Assembly (NCBI GenBank): GCA_964350245.1 | Contig: CAYGJC010000001.1 | Span: 124,001-188,000, forward strand | DNA: 64,000 bases | Direction: 5' to 3' | DNA from: JAJACP01 sp964350245 | Lineage (GTDB): Bacteria; Chlamydiota; Chlamydiia; Chlamydiales; JAAKFR01 | Notes under the pieces: generated by a model | What the model was told of the DNA's origin: nothing | What the model saw: only the letters and a program-made list of their open reading frames with translations | Database searches by the model: none | Shown: positions 7,532 through 15,913 of the stretch, one piece after another | Layout of the letters: each line of letters starts with the position of its first letter | How positions within the stretch are numbered: the stretch's first letter is position 1 | Translations under genes and position numbers: made by a program

Positions 7532-9841
7532 TTACTTGTAATAGGTCCCAAGGCGATTGACCCAGCCCGGAAACCAGGACTCCTCTATCTCTTGAATGGG
7601 TGAATTGGCAATCCGCTGCATCAAAAGCCGCTTGGCCGCTTCAGCAAACTCTTGCTCCGGCCGCAGATGTGTCTCATGCTGCTTCATTTCCCTTAAAACC
7701 TGCAACAGTCCCCACCCCTGTCCGTTATAGGTCTCCTGCGGATCGGTCCCCTCATGTTTGAAGTTCAGATAGTCAACCAGTACGTAGGGTCCTTTGTCTG
7801 TTCTTCCTACAGAAAAGAGTCGATTGGTCAAAGATTGCCGCTCATCGGGAGAAGCAGCCAAAATGATCTCATAAAAGGCTGTATTCAAACGCTCAACCAT
7901 ATACTTGGCTTGCAGCGGGGCTGTTTTGACTAAAAGATCTCTCAATTCATGCATCTGGGCTGTATCATAGGCGGCACAAAACTCCTCTCGGGTCGTCCAG
8001 GGAACACTTTTTGCCTGCATCCAATCGGGAACTTCAATTCTCTGCCGCACCAAATAGTCAATCAGATGATGAAATCTTCCACCGGAAAAAGTGCCCTCAT
8101 AGCCCTCTGGCGGCCAAATAAAATGGCCAATTCCAAAAGAAGGAAAGGGCTCCAAATGATGCCAGAAGGTAAGCTGATCAGTTCGATTCCGGCATTCGTT
8201 GTACCAAATTTTTTCTCCGATCTCCCAAATTTCTTCCTCCTCTATGGGAAAGGGGCGAGGACGCCCCTGCAGCCACTCAGCTACCGCTTGAAAGGCACAG
8301 GCTGTGGGACTGTAGGTCGCTATTTTAACCAAAGAGTGCTCCTCAATATTCAGCTCATAGGGATCACGAGTGGCAATACAAATAGTGGGCTTGCAGCGAG
8401 AGAGAGCATTTAAGACATGGAGCTGCTCTGGAAACCTCCAGGCGTTATAAGTACAAAAAACAATAACATCTACATCTTCAACGAGGTCTAAAAAGGTACT
8501 TTGAATCTCTTTTAAAGGGTTTAGCATATCAAAAAAATGTAGCGCTGTAGAAGTACCCAAAGTCGTTAAATCTGACTTATTTATCTTGTGCTCAAGCATT
8601 TTAGGCGCAATGACTGCAACCCGTTTATCACAAATGCCATTTTCTAAATCCCACTGTTTAATACACAATGAACGATAAGCAATCTCTCTGGCCAGCTTAA
8701 GATGGGCCTCACAACGGAGTGTTTCATCCAGCCTATTTTGGTTGGGTTCGGAAGTCAAAGCCACTTTTTCTTTTAGCTGAAGCACACGTCTAACAGAAGC
8801 ATCTATACGCTCTTCACTGATTTCTCCCTCTTTAACCAGTGAGACAATGTAGTGAAATAAGTGGATCAAGGCATCTACATGCGTTTCTTCATCCATTTGC
8901 TTCTGTAAATCGCGTCCTCCTATCAAGAGGATATCATTTCCCGCTTCTAAAGCGCGAAGAGCCACCTCCTCCAGAGTTTCATACCCCTCTTGAACTCCTT
9001 GCATACTCAGCGAATCGGTAATGAGCACTCCTTGAAAATGGAGTCGGTCACGTAAAATTCCCTGCAAAATGCGTGCAGAAAGGGTTGCACAGTTTTCTGG
9101 ATCAATTTGAGGAAACAAAATATGTCCTGTCATAATGGCAGCAGACTGCCCGACAAGCTGCGCATAAGGGTAAAGCTCGCACTCCATGAGTTCATCTAAC
9201 GACTTGGTGACAACAGGTAACCCGCGATGCGGATCAATAACGGCGTCTCCAAGGCCTGGAAAATGCTTTAAGCAAGAAAGCACACCCACATTTTTATACC
9301 CTTCGAGCGAAGCCCTTCCAAACTGCATGACCTCTGTAGGGTCTTCTCCAAACGAACGGAGGCCAATCATGGGGTTGTTATGAATATCGACAACAGGCGC
9401 CAAATTAAAGTTTACGCCCACGCACTTCATTTCTTTGCCAATACATTGAGCTACTTCATAAGCGAGTTCAGGCTGCTCCGTACGCCCTAATGCCGCATTG
9501 CCCGGAAATTCGGTAAAGCCCTCCTGAAGTCGACTGACAACTCCTCCCTCTTGGTCTGCTGCAATCAAAAGCGGGATCCCCACATGCTGGGCTGCAAGCT
9601 CCTGCAATCCCAAGGACAACTTTTGTACCTGATATGGATTTGTGAGTCCGTTGGCCCAGTTATAGAGAATGATTCCGCCAATTTTTGTCTCACGCAGTAA
9701 TTTTTCTGCATTTTCATTTGCCTCATGACCATCAAAGTAAGCCATAAACATCTGACCAACTTTTTCTTCTAACGTCATGTGACCTAGATCAAAAGCCTCT
9801 ACATATCCAAACAAAAATAGAAGTAAAATGATTCTCTTCAT
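7532..9841 (-). CDS. Secreted beta-N-acetylhexosaminidase (NagZ, GH3) fused to a lysozyme-like C-terminal domain
   Basis: 769 residues, about twice a single-domain NagZ. Residues 1-16 form a signal peptide. The GH3 barrel follows, with AADQEGG (95-101), KHFPGLGDAVIDPHRGLP (192-209, containing the His205 acid/base dyad) and LITDSLSMQG with the presumed nucleophile Asp276. Residues ~400-535 resemble the second domain of two-domain NagZ. From ~540 a separate domain begins with WYNEC (Glu549), FPSFGIGHFIWPPEG (566-580), then DYLNFKHEGT and GQGWGLLQVL. GIGH preceded about 20 residues earlier by a Glu recalls the T4-lysozyme-like fold. Expected role: releasing GlcNAc and cleaving glycan strands during peptidoglycan turnover outside the inner membrane. 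The lysozyme-like assignment is inference. Confidence 0.85.
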   Translation of the reverse strand: MKRIILLLFLFGYVEAFDLGHMTLEEKVGQMFMAYFDGHEANENAEKLLRETKIGGIILYNWANGLTNPYQVQKLSLGLQELAAQHVGIPLLIAADQEGGVVSRLQEGFTEFPGNAALGRTEQPELAYEVAQCIGKEMKCVGVNFNLAPVVDIHNNPMIGLRSFGEDPTEVMQFGRASLEGYKNVGVLSCLKHFPGLGDAVIDPHRGLPVVTKSLDELMECELYPYAQLVGQSAAIMTGHILFPQIDPENCATLSARILQGILRDRLHFQGVLITDSLSMQGVQEGYETLEEVALRALEAGNDILLIGGRDLQKQMDEETHVDALIHLFHYIVSLVKEGEISEERIDASVRRVLQLKEKVALTSEPNQNRLDETLRCEAHLKLAREIAYRSLCIKQWDLENGICDKRVAVIAPKMLEHKINKSDLTTLGTSTALHFFDMLNPLKEIQSTFLDLVEDVDVIVFCTYNAWRFPEQLHVLNALSRCKPTICIATRDPYELNIEEHSLVKIATYSPTACAFQAVAEWLQGRPRPFPIEEEEIWEIGEKIWYNECRNRTDQLTFWHHLEPFPSFGIGHFIWPPEGYEGTFSGGRFHHLIDYLVRQRIEVPDWMQAKSVPWTTREEFCAAYDTAQMHELRDLLVKTAPLQAKYMVERLNTAFYEIILAASPDERQSLTNRLFSVGRTDKGPYVLVDYLNFKHEGTDPQETYNGQGWGLLQVLREMKQHETHLRPEQEFAEAAKRLLMQRIANSPIQEIEESWFPGWVNRLGTYYK

Positions 9842-9889
9842 GCGAATGCATGTTAAGAATTTCTAAAGAAATAGACAACTCTTTTCCAA

Positions 9890-10729
9890 TTAGAGAGCTT
9901 TCAATTCTCCAGCTCTCCCTGCATCTGCGAGCGCAGAGCGCATGATTTCCAAGTAGAAGCTTGCATTAGTTTGATTTTCGAATAGAGTTTTAGCAAAACC
10001 GGCTTTGCCGTTCAAAGCATAAACCTTGACTGCAACCTTTAGAATCTCCGCATCTGACCGGCCCAACCTTTTGCCAAAGCGGACCAAATCAGCGTGCTCT
10101 ACGTCTTTTTCTATCATTTTGTAAGCAGCTGTTTCAAAAAGCTTCATTTTGGAGCTGTTAGAAAAAGTCAGAACAAGTGAATAGACCTTATGATAAAACC
10201 CTAGATTAACCATTATTTGCGCTAAGCCTAAACGCTCTTGCTCAGTCATTTCGCCAGCTTTTTGCATTCCTTCTTCCAGAGCCTCAGGAAGCCTCGGCTC
10301 ACAAGGAGCCCGCTTACAAACCATGTAAGTGTGTGTGCCGCCGTTTTGGTCCCCTATCTGTAGATCGACCTTTAGATAATTTTGTGCAGCGCCGCCCTGA
10401 CTTTGCTTGAGTAGGCGAACTTTATAACTTTCATCAATATACAGTTGAGCTGCTCCAGGTCGCGCTCTCAGAACCCTACTCACAACTCGGTCGATCTCAA
10501 CTCTAGTCAAAGGTTTTGTAGAAGCCAAGCAGCCTGCGTTATGCTGTGGATGGTGCTGCTCCTGGCACTCTTTTCCACAGTAACGGGCCATAAAGCACCT
10601 GCCACAAGCATCAAGCTTCTGAGTCGTCGTCAAAGGCGTTCCATCTTGTTTGACCCAATCGCCTTCTTTCGCTTCAATTTTGCCGCAGTTTGCGCAAAAA
10701 GGAAATAAAGTTAAAAGAAAATTAGACAT
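9890..10729 (-). CDS. MYND-type zinc-finger protein
   Basis: 279 residues. A canonical MYND finger lies at 12-67: C12-x2-C15, C42-x2-C45, C51-x3-C55, H63-x3-C67, with the typical YCGKECQ stretch. MYND fingers bind zinc and mediate protein-protein contacts and are mostly eukaryotic, so a host-directed role is possible but inferred. Residues ~70-279 are mainly helical and show no recognised domain; there is no signal peptide. The start codon is embedded in a perfect palindrome and no other Shine-Dalgarno sequence is seen. It lies 48 nt upstream of the NagZ fusion on the same strand and downstream of a MOMP-like gene. Confidence 0.75.
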   Translation of the reverse strand: MSNFLLTLFPFCANCGKIEAKEGDWVKQDGTPLTTTQKLDACGRCFMARYCGKECQEQHHPQHNAGCLASTKPLTRVEIDRVVSRVLRARPGAAQLYIDESYKVRLLKQSQGGAAQNYLKVDLQIGDQNGGTHTYMVCKRAPCEPRLPEALEEGMQKAGEMTEQERLGLAQIMVNLGFYHKVYSLVLTFSNSSKMKLFETAAYKMIEKDVEHADLVRFGKRLGRSDAEILKVAVKVYALNGKAGFAKTLFENQTNASFYLEIMRSALADAGRAGELKAL

Positions 10730-10755
10730 AAGTAACCTATATTAGGTTACTTATG
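10727..10755 (-). promoter_or_regulatory. Perfect palindrome covering the MYND-gene start codon
   Basis: Arms CATAAGTAACCTA (10727-10739) and TAGGTTACTTATG (10743-10755) are 13-bp perfect complements around a 3-nt loop. The MYND-gene ATG is the outermost three bases, so in RNA the hairpin would hide the start codon and the adjacent AGG; as DNA it is a plausible repressor site. Confidence 0.6.
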
Positions 10756-10773
10756 GTAACACTTACAGAAAAA

Positions 10774-10787
10774 TATACCTAGGTATA
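10774..10787. promoter_or_regulatory. Second palindrome upstream of the MYND gene
   Basis: TATACCTAGGTATA is a perfect 14-bp palindrome 45 nt upstream of the MYND start. It shares the ACCTA/TAGGT half-sites with the larger palindrome at 10727-10755, as expected for two sites of one dimeric regulator. The surrounding AT-rich stretch to 10821 could hold the promoter. Confidence 0.45.
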
Positions 10788-10821
10788 AAATTTTTCTTAA
10801 TATAAAAAACTAAGTAAATAA

Positions 10822-11607
10822 TTAGAAACGCACTTCAGCATTTACATTGAGCGCCTTTTCGTCTGCAAAGCGCGCCTCAACAGTGAGGGCGGCTGGTCCG
10901 CAGTTCGTCAGGGTGACACCGATAGCATAGCCCCAGCATTTGGCACTTTTGAGGTCGGTATTAGAGTCATCAGGCAGTCTTTGACGCGCGCGCGCCCACT
11001 TCAGACCCGTATAAGGAACCAAATACCCAATTCGGTAGCCGGCACCTAAGCCCAGCTGCCACTCTTTATATTTGATCCCACCGGGCTCATATTCACTTCC
11101 AGTGCCCGCAAATGTCGTCCGTTTGATATCTGGACTAAAGTGAAAATACTGAAACTCTCCCCCTACGTATAAGCAGCCACACTGCCAAATCAAGCCGTTC
11201 AATCCAAGGCTGTAGGAAAAAGCAGGATCGGATTGCACTTGAATGCGAGCCCCAGTGGGAGAAGGGGCAAAGGAGCCTACATTTGTGTTAAAACACGCCT
11301 TTGTAGCACCAAGGGTGGCATAAATGTCTAAACGATTGAATAGGTTCAGATTGATCGACCCCGCATTCGTGAAGTATTCAGCATCTTCAAAATCCCCTCC
11401 ACCAGTGCGTGTGAGTTCTAGGTTCCTATTAAAAACGTAATCGCCATAAAAGCCAATGCGCACATTCCAAACTGAAGAACAACAAGGATCATCGATGCAA
11501 AAAAGTCCTGTTTGGTAAAGTGCAGGCGCAGCGGGATTTCCTAGGGGAAGCGCTGAAAGATTTAAAGATATCAATGTGAAAATTCCAACAAACAACCATG
11601 TACGCAT
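10822..11607 (-). CDS. MOMP-like outer-membrane protein
   Basis: 261 residues from the ATG at 11607, chosen because AGGTGAG precedes it and a clean signal peptide (about 18 residues, ending SALP) begins there. The mature N-terminus LPLGNPAAPALYQTGLFC and the following WNVRIGFYGDYVFNR match the second such protein at 30378-31232. The remainder has alternating strands of a small beta-barrel and ends in an aromatic residue (EVRF), the usual outer-membrane insertion signal. The family is thought to supply porins and structural proteins of the chlamydial envelope. Cysteines are fewer than in Chlamydia MOMP. It is transcribed away from the ABC-F gene, 52 nt downstream. Confidence 0.8.
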   Translation of the reverse strand: MRTWLFVGIFTLISLNLSALPLGNPAAPALYQTGLFCIDDPCCSSVWNVRIGFYGDYVFNRNLELTRTGGGDFEDAEYFTNAGSINLNLFNRLDIYATLGATKACFNTNVGSFAPSPTGARIQVQSDPAFSYSLGLNGLIWQCGCLYVGGEFQYFHFSPDIKRTTFAGTGSEYEPGGIKYKEWQLGLGAGYRIGYLVPYTGLKWARARQRLPDDSNTDLKSAKCWGYAIGVTLTNCGPAALTVEARFADEKALNVNAEVRF

Positions 11608-11659
11608 ATGTCTCACCTGTTTTTCTTTGTGTCCATTCAAGCAAATTCTGCATTTTATA

Positions 11660-13243
11660 TCAACACAGCTTCCATTCACGTGTCCCGATCTTTTCTATAA
11701 ATGTGGAGTCATGTGAAGTGGCTAAGACAGTCCCTTCAAACTGCAACAGAGCGTGTTCTAGCGCCTCAAGAGTCAAAAAATCGAGATGATTGGTCGGTTC
11801 ATCCAGTAAGAGGATATTTGGTCTCTCTAAAAGCAGGACAAGCAGCATTAACCGCTTTCTTTGTCCCACACTGAGCTCAGCGAAAGGGCGATTGAGAAGG
11901 GCGTCTGCTCCTAAGGCTGCTTTGTGCAGCTCTCGTCTTACATCTTCTTCTGTCAGCTGAAAACGTTCTGCAACATACTCAAGAGGAGTTTGTTCCATGG
12001 GAAAGCCCTCCACCTCTTGGTCCAAATAACCGATCTGGGCTGTGGGCGCAAATCGAATCTGTCCTGAATCCAAAGAAAGCTCACCCGCTAGACACCTAAA
12101 CAAGGTTGTCTTGCCCGCACCGTTAGGTCCGGTCAAAATCACACGCTCACCTTTGCGCAAAACCTGGTTTAACTGCGAAAACACCCTTTGTCCTTCAAAC
12201 TGCTTGCCTGCATGATCGATCTCGATCGCTACAGCAGAATTCAGAGGAACATTTGAAAATCTCAATCCTTTGATTGTTTTTGGTCGGGGATGTGAAAGAG
12301 GGTTCGCTTCAATTTCAGCAAGACGTTTCTTCAACTCATTCAATTTGCGCTGGGTTGATTTTTGATGCTGTTCCCCTCTTTTATCATATGCCATCACATT
12401 GCGATCAGAAGGAGCTGACGGTTTTCCTTTAGAAAATGTGAGCGCTCTGATTTTCTGTTTTAGATACGCTCTTTCCGCCTGCTGCGCTTCATAAGCTTTT
12501 ATGTTTCTTTCGATCATCCGTTTCTGTTCTGCAAGATAAAAATCATAATTGCCACCATAGGAAAAGAGCTTTCCTTTGTTGATTTCGATCAAGTGATTGC
12601 AGGTTTTATTGATAAACTTTCTATCGTGAGAAATAATTACAGTTGCACCTTCTCTCTGTTGCAAAAAAGCTTCCAACCAATCCAGCATTTCTCGATCAAG
12701 ATGATTGGTAGGCTCATCTAGCAAGAGGAGCTGAGGATTTTCAAGTAGCGCTTTAGCCAGCGCAACACGCACCTTTTGCCCACTACTGAGCGCATCCATG
12801 GAGAGAGTTAAAAATGAAGAGTCTAATTTAAGACCCTTAAGTATCTTTTCAGGTGGAATGCGGCGGTAACCTCCAAGTTGTTCATATTTTTCGTGAAGTT
12901 TTTCCCACTCCTCTAACCGGTTGGGGTGCTCTAAACAGGTGGCCATGCGTCTTTCCAAATCTGTAAACGGTCCAGCTTGCAAATACTCCTTGACACTGCA
13001 TTTCCCCACTGCAATTTCTTGTGGCAAATAGCCAATACTCAGTGGGGAAGCTCTACTGACTTCACCCGTATCGGGTGAAACAGAACCTGTTAGCAGCTCA
13101 AGAAGAGTCGTTTTGCCCGCACCATTTTCACCAGTGATCGCAAAGATATCGCCCTCATTGATCGACAAAGAGATGTCGTCGAACACCAACAAGCTATCGA
13201 ATGACTTGGAGAGATGAGAGAGTTGAATAAGAGGTTTCGGCAT
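11660..13243 (-). CDS. ABC-F family ATPase (ribosome-associated type)
   Basis: 527 residues from MPKPLIQLSHLSKSF at 13243. Two ABC cassettes in one chain and no membrane segments: Walker A GENGAGKTT and GPNGAGKTT, signatures LSSGQKVR and LSVGQKRK, and Walker B LLLLDEPTNHLD in both halves. The linker around residues 240-310 is charged and helical, as in translation-factor ABC-F proteins that bind the ribosomal E site. It is not a transporter. Which subfamily (for example Uup, YbiT or antibiotic-resistance type) cannot be fixed by eye. Confidence 0.92.
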   Translation of the reverse strand: MPKPLIQLSHLSKSFDSLLVFDDISLSINEGDIFAITGENGAGKTTLLELLTGSVSPDTGEVSRASPLSIGYLPQEIAVGKCSVKEYLQAGPFTDLERRMATCLEHPNRLEEWEKLHEKYEQLGGYRRIPPEKILKGLKLDSSFLTLSMDALSSGQKVRVALAKALLENPQLLLLDEPTNHLDREMLDWLEAFLQQREGATVIISHDRKFINKTCNHLIEINKGKLFSYGGNYDFYLAEQKRMIERNIKAYEAQQAERAYLKQKIRALTFSKGKPSAPSDRNVMAYDKRGEQHQKSTQRKLNELKKRLAEIEANPLSHPRPKTIKGLRFSNVPLNSAVAIEIDHAGKQFEGQRVFSQLNQVLRKGERVILTGPNGAGKTTLFRCLAGELSLDSGQIRFAPTAQIGYLDQEVEGFPMEQTPLEYVAERFQLTEEDVRRELHKAALGADALLNRPFAELSVGQRKRLMLLVLLLERPNILLLDEPTNHLDFLTLEALEHALLQFEGTVLATSHDSTFIEKIGTREWKLC

Positions 13244-13286
13244 GTGGCTTGACTTTCTCAAATGAGCAGACTAAAATGACTCTCTA

Positions 13287-14084
13287 ATGATTAGAGCCTG
13301 GTTACTTTTTCTGCTACTCTTGTCTCTTAACTGTTATGCACAAATCCGTCAAGTTGACACCATGCAAGAGATAATGCCCCATTTTGAGACGGCCGATGGT
13401 GACACTTTAGCCATTTTTGATATTGACATGGTTCTTCTTCAGCCAGCCGACTCTGCCTTTCAGATCGCTACCATCAAAAAATACCGTGCACTTGCTCAGG
13501 AGATTTTTCTTACGCTTCCACACGAAAAACGGGACATTTTTTTGACACTAATGGCCGTTTGCACGCCCTCTATTCTAGTTGATGAAAACACTCCTTCCTG
13601 CTTACGCCATCTTCAACAACGCGGGATCCCTGCAATAGCTCTCACTTCCAACCTAACCGGTCATTTGGGCGCGATTGCGAGCTTAGAACACGAGAAAATC
13701 AAACGCCTCAATCAGGCAGGAATCGATTTTTCACTGAGTGCACCTATAGAGGAGGATCATACGTTTTGCGCCCTCCCCTCTTTTCGAGGTTACTACTCTT
13801 GTTACATTGAGGGTATTTTGTTTGCCAATGGTGATGTATGCCCCAAAGGGGATGTCCTCGTTAGCTTCTTGGATTGGGCCCGGCTTTGCCCAAAGCGTGT
13901 CATTTTTATTGACGATCGGGAGCATAACCTCACCAATGTTGAGCAGGCATTACACCGTTATGATGCTTCTATTCAATTTGAGGGTTTCCATTACCTGGGC
14001 GCGCAAAAGTTTCCTTCAGAAGAGATTAGCCCGGAGGAGTTTGAAACCAAATGGAGAGCTCTTTCTCAACAAAGCTTAAGGTAG
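13287..14084 (+). CDS. Secreted DUF2608 / HAD-like protein
   Basis: 265 residues with a signal peptide (MIRAWLLFLLLLSLNCYA). Motif FDIDMVLL near residue 43 resembles HAD motif I (DxD), SNLTGHLG fits motif II, and VIFIDDREHNL near 209 fits the acidic motif IV. This combination matches DUF2608 proteins found in Chlamydiae and Legionella-type intracellular bacteria. A periplasmic phosphatase role is plausible but unproved. It is divergent from the ABC-F gene with 43 nt between the starts. Confidence 0.75.
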   Translation: MIRAWLLFLLLLSLNCYAQIRQVDTMQEIMPHFETADGDTLAIFDIDMVLLQPADSAFQIATIKKYRALAQEIFLTLPHEKRDIFLTLMAVCTPSILVDENTPSCLRHLQQRGIPAIALTSNLTGHLGAIASLEHEKIKRLNQAGIDFSLSAPIEEDHTFCALPSFRGYYSCYIEGILFANGDVCPKGDVLVSFLDWARLCPKRVIFIDDREHNLTNVEQALHRYDASIQFEGFHYLGAQKFPSEEISPEEFETKWRALSQQSLR

Positions 14085-14094
14085 CAATCAAAGT

Positions 14095-14382
14095 CTAAAG
14101 GGTGTGACAAGACGATAGATAAGCAGACCCCCCGTAAATCTCAAGCACCGGCTTGATAGCCGCTTCAAAAGCTCCCTTCTCGTGACACGACACAAAGACC
14201 ACTATAAGATTTGAGGAGACGGAGTCTGACAGGTCGTCCTCTGTTACAATTCTGCCACCAACTTGGCTTGCACTCGCACGGTGCATTGTACAAGCCGCTG
14301 TTTCGAAGCGATTCACAACTCTTAAAACATCGTTTGTGGCCACACTATCTACTAAAATATCAAAGCGTATGACTTCACTCAC
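14095..14382 (-). CDS. PII-like regulator of the bicarbonate transporter (SbtB-like)
   Basis: 95 residues from the GTG at 14382, which overlaps the transporter stop (GTGA); an ATG/GTG further upstream would lie within sbtA. The start VIRFDILVDS, central ACTMHRASASQVGGR and C-terminal KPVLEIYGG have the pattern of the small ferredoxin-like PII superfamily. In cyanobacteria SbtB trimers bind the SbtA transporter and gate it in response to adenyl nucleotides. The gene pairing is the main evidence; the sequence itself is divergent and its C-terminus is SCHTL. Confidence 0.7.
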   Translation of the reverse strand: MSEVIRFDILVDSVATNDVLRVVNRFETAACTMHRASASQVGGRIVTEDDLSDSVSSNLIVVFVSCHEKGAFEAAIKPVLEIYGGSAYLSSCHTL

Positions 14383-15335
14383 CACTGACCTCCAAAATGC
14401 AGCACAACCCACAGGTAAAACGGAATACCGATTAATATATTGAAAGGAAACGTAATGCCCATTGCCAAAGAGAGGTACAGGCTCGGATTCGCCTCTTTAA
14501 CTGCGGTTCGCATGGCAGCAGGTGCAGCGATGTAAGAGGCACTACCAAACAAGAGCATTAATAAAAAAGTGTCCCCCTGACTGACATGAAGCAGTTGGCC
14601 CACAAAAAAAGCAAAAAAGGCGCAGCTCATAGGAAACACCAGAGCACAAACAAACAGCCGAAAAGGAGCTTTTTTGACCTCTTCAAACCGTTTGACAACA
14701 GCCAAGCCCAAATCGAGCAAGAAAAGCGTTAACATCCCATAAAAAATTCCGTCATAAAAGGGAGCAATTTTACCCCACCCATCTGGTGTTAGAATTAAGC
14801 CGATACAGAAGCTCCCAATGAGCAATACTATAGAGTTATTTGTCAAAGAGTGCTTGAGCACCTGAAAAGTTGAAGACATTTCTGATTTTTGATCTTTTGT
14901 ATAAAAAAACATGGCGACCAAGATCGCTGGGGATTCCATCAACGCCATTGCTGCAATCATATAGGGTCCATAGGACATACCCAGCCTGTCTAAAAGCGCA
15001 GTACCCGTGATAAACGTAACGGCACTAATCGAGCCATAGGAGGCAGCTAGAGCAACAGCATTGGCCCTTGTCGTCAGGCGTTTGAAAATCCAGAAAGCCA
15101 GAGCAGCAATAATCAGGGCGCCCAGCACCGCCGCTAGAAGCAGCTTCACATAATGAAACTCAAAAGTCCGGTGTCCAAGCTCAACCCCACCCTTAAGGCC
15201 AATCGCTAAAAGAATATAAAGAGAGAAAAGTTTGGGGAGGGGGTGAGGGATATCTAAGTCTGATCGAATGACCCGCGAGCCGACACCTAACAAGAAAAAT
15301 AGAATCGGGGCAGATGAAATAATCTCAAAAAACAT
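14379..15335 (-). CDS. Sodium-dependent bicarbonate transporter family protein (SbtA-like, DUF897)
   Basis: 318 residues with about ten membrane segments. Family features: APILFFLLGVGSRVIRSDL at the N-terminus, ILLAIGLKGGVELG near 45, AASYGSISAVTFITG near 97 and FGSASYIAAPAAMRTAVKEANPSLYL near 265. SbtA imports HCO3- with Na+. A SbtB-like gene overlaps its stop. In an obligate intracellular bacterium it could feed carboxylases such as acetyl-CoA carboxylase, but that is inference, and substrates other than bicarbonate are possible because many SbtA homologues are uncharacterised. The ATG is preceded by GCAGGG. Confidence 0.85.
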   Translation of the reverse strand: MFFEIISSAPILFFLLGVGSRVIRSDLDIPHPLPKLFSLYILLAIGLKGGVELGHRTFEFHYVKLLLAAVLGALIIAALAFWIFKRLTTRANAVALAASYGSISAVTFITGTALLDRLGMSYGPYMIAAMALMESPAILVAMFFYTKDQKSEMSSTFQVLKHSLTNNSIVLLIGSFCIGLILTPDGWGKIAPFYDGIFYGMLTLFLLDLGLAVVKRFEEVKKAPFRLFVCALVFPMSCAFFAFFVGQLLHVSQGDTFLLMLLFGSASYIAAPAAMRTAVKEANPSLYLSLAMGITFPFNILIGIPFYLWVVLHFGGQW

Positions 15336-15392
15336 TGTAACCCTGCGTGTTGCTGAATCAGGTTGGTACGGAGTAAGGAATACAAAAAAGGT

Positions 15393-15415
15393 TACAAAAA
15401 CAGAACGTTTTTGTA
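15393..15415. promoter_or_regulatory. Inverted repeat upstream of the SbtA-like gene
   Basis: TACAAAAAC (15393-15401) and GTTTTTGTA (15407-15415) are perfect 9-bp arms with a 5-nt spacer, 58 nt upstream of the sbtA start. It has operator-like symmetry. The rest of 15336-15542 holds nothing else I can identify. Confidence 0.4.
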
Positions 15416-15542
15416 TAGCAAACCCTCTGAGAACGACACTGGCAACCTCTCCTTAACAGCGCTAATTAGGTTAGCTGAGATTGGTGAGCATGACTATTGA
15501 ATAGAGCTAAGATTGTCTTTCCTGAATCACTTTACAGGCTCT

Positions 15543-15731
15543 CTATGCATCCTCTTTGCGTACAATGATCTCTATTCCAGTAGTTGGAGTTAGGTAGGAA
15601 AGAGCCCCTCCAGCATTGTCCGATTTGAGAAAGCTCTCAATGCCTTCAGATTCTAATCGTCCTTTGATTAGTTCGGCTTCTATCGAGTCGTAAACTTTAT
15701 GAACACTGACTAGATCGTTCAAATTGTCCAT
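15543..15731 (-). CDS. Small DUF2007-family protein
   Basis: 62 residues, usual length for DUF2007. The order LVSVHKVYDSIEAELIKGRLESEGIESFL followed by a small Gly/Ala stretch and IEIIVRKED is typical of this ferredoxin-like family, annotated as putative signal-transducing proteins. Function is unknown. Its start codon lies in one arm of a 12-bp inverted repeat that extends into the upstream spacer. Confidence 0.75.
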   Translation of the reverse strand: MDNLNDLVSVHKVYDSIEAELIKGRLESEGIESFLKSDNAGGALSYLTPTTGIEIIVRKEDA

Positions 15732-15772
15732 AAATTGTCTTTTACGGCCTTAAATTAACCTTTATGGACAAT
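15723..15772. repeat. 12-bp inverted repeat spanning the DUF2007 start
   Basis: ATTGTCCATAAA (15723-15734) and TTTATGGACAAT (15761-15772) are perfect inverse copies separated by 26 nt. The left arm includes the DUF2007 start codon. It may be a regulator site or the trace of an inversion. The plus-strand ORF that begins in the right arm has no ribosome-binding site. Confidence 0.5.
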
Positions 15773-15913
15773 CTTACGAGAGAAAAAGGATTTTTTTCCA
15801 GGAGAGTTTGCCAGAAGAAGTTAAGAAACTTCAAAATCGAGACATCAACGATTCCGGCCTATTTACGGCAAATTGCTTCTTAGAGTCGGATCAAAGTTTT
15901 TTCTAGATATAAA

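Noticed and set aside
9186..9383. Plus-strand frame inside the NagZ fusion gene
   Set aside because: Shadow frame opposite a well-supported GH3 coding region.
15764..15883. 39-codon plus-strand ORF upstream of the toxin gene
   Set aside because: Begins in the inverted copy of the DUF2007 start, lacks a ribosome-binding site and has no recognisable features.
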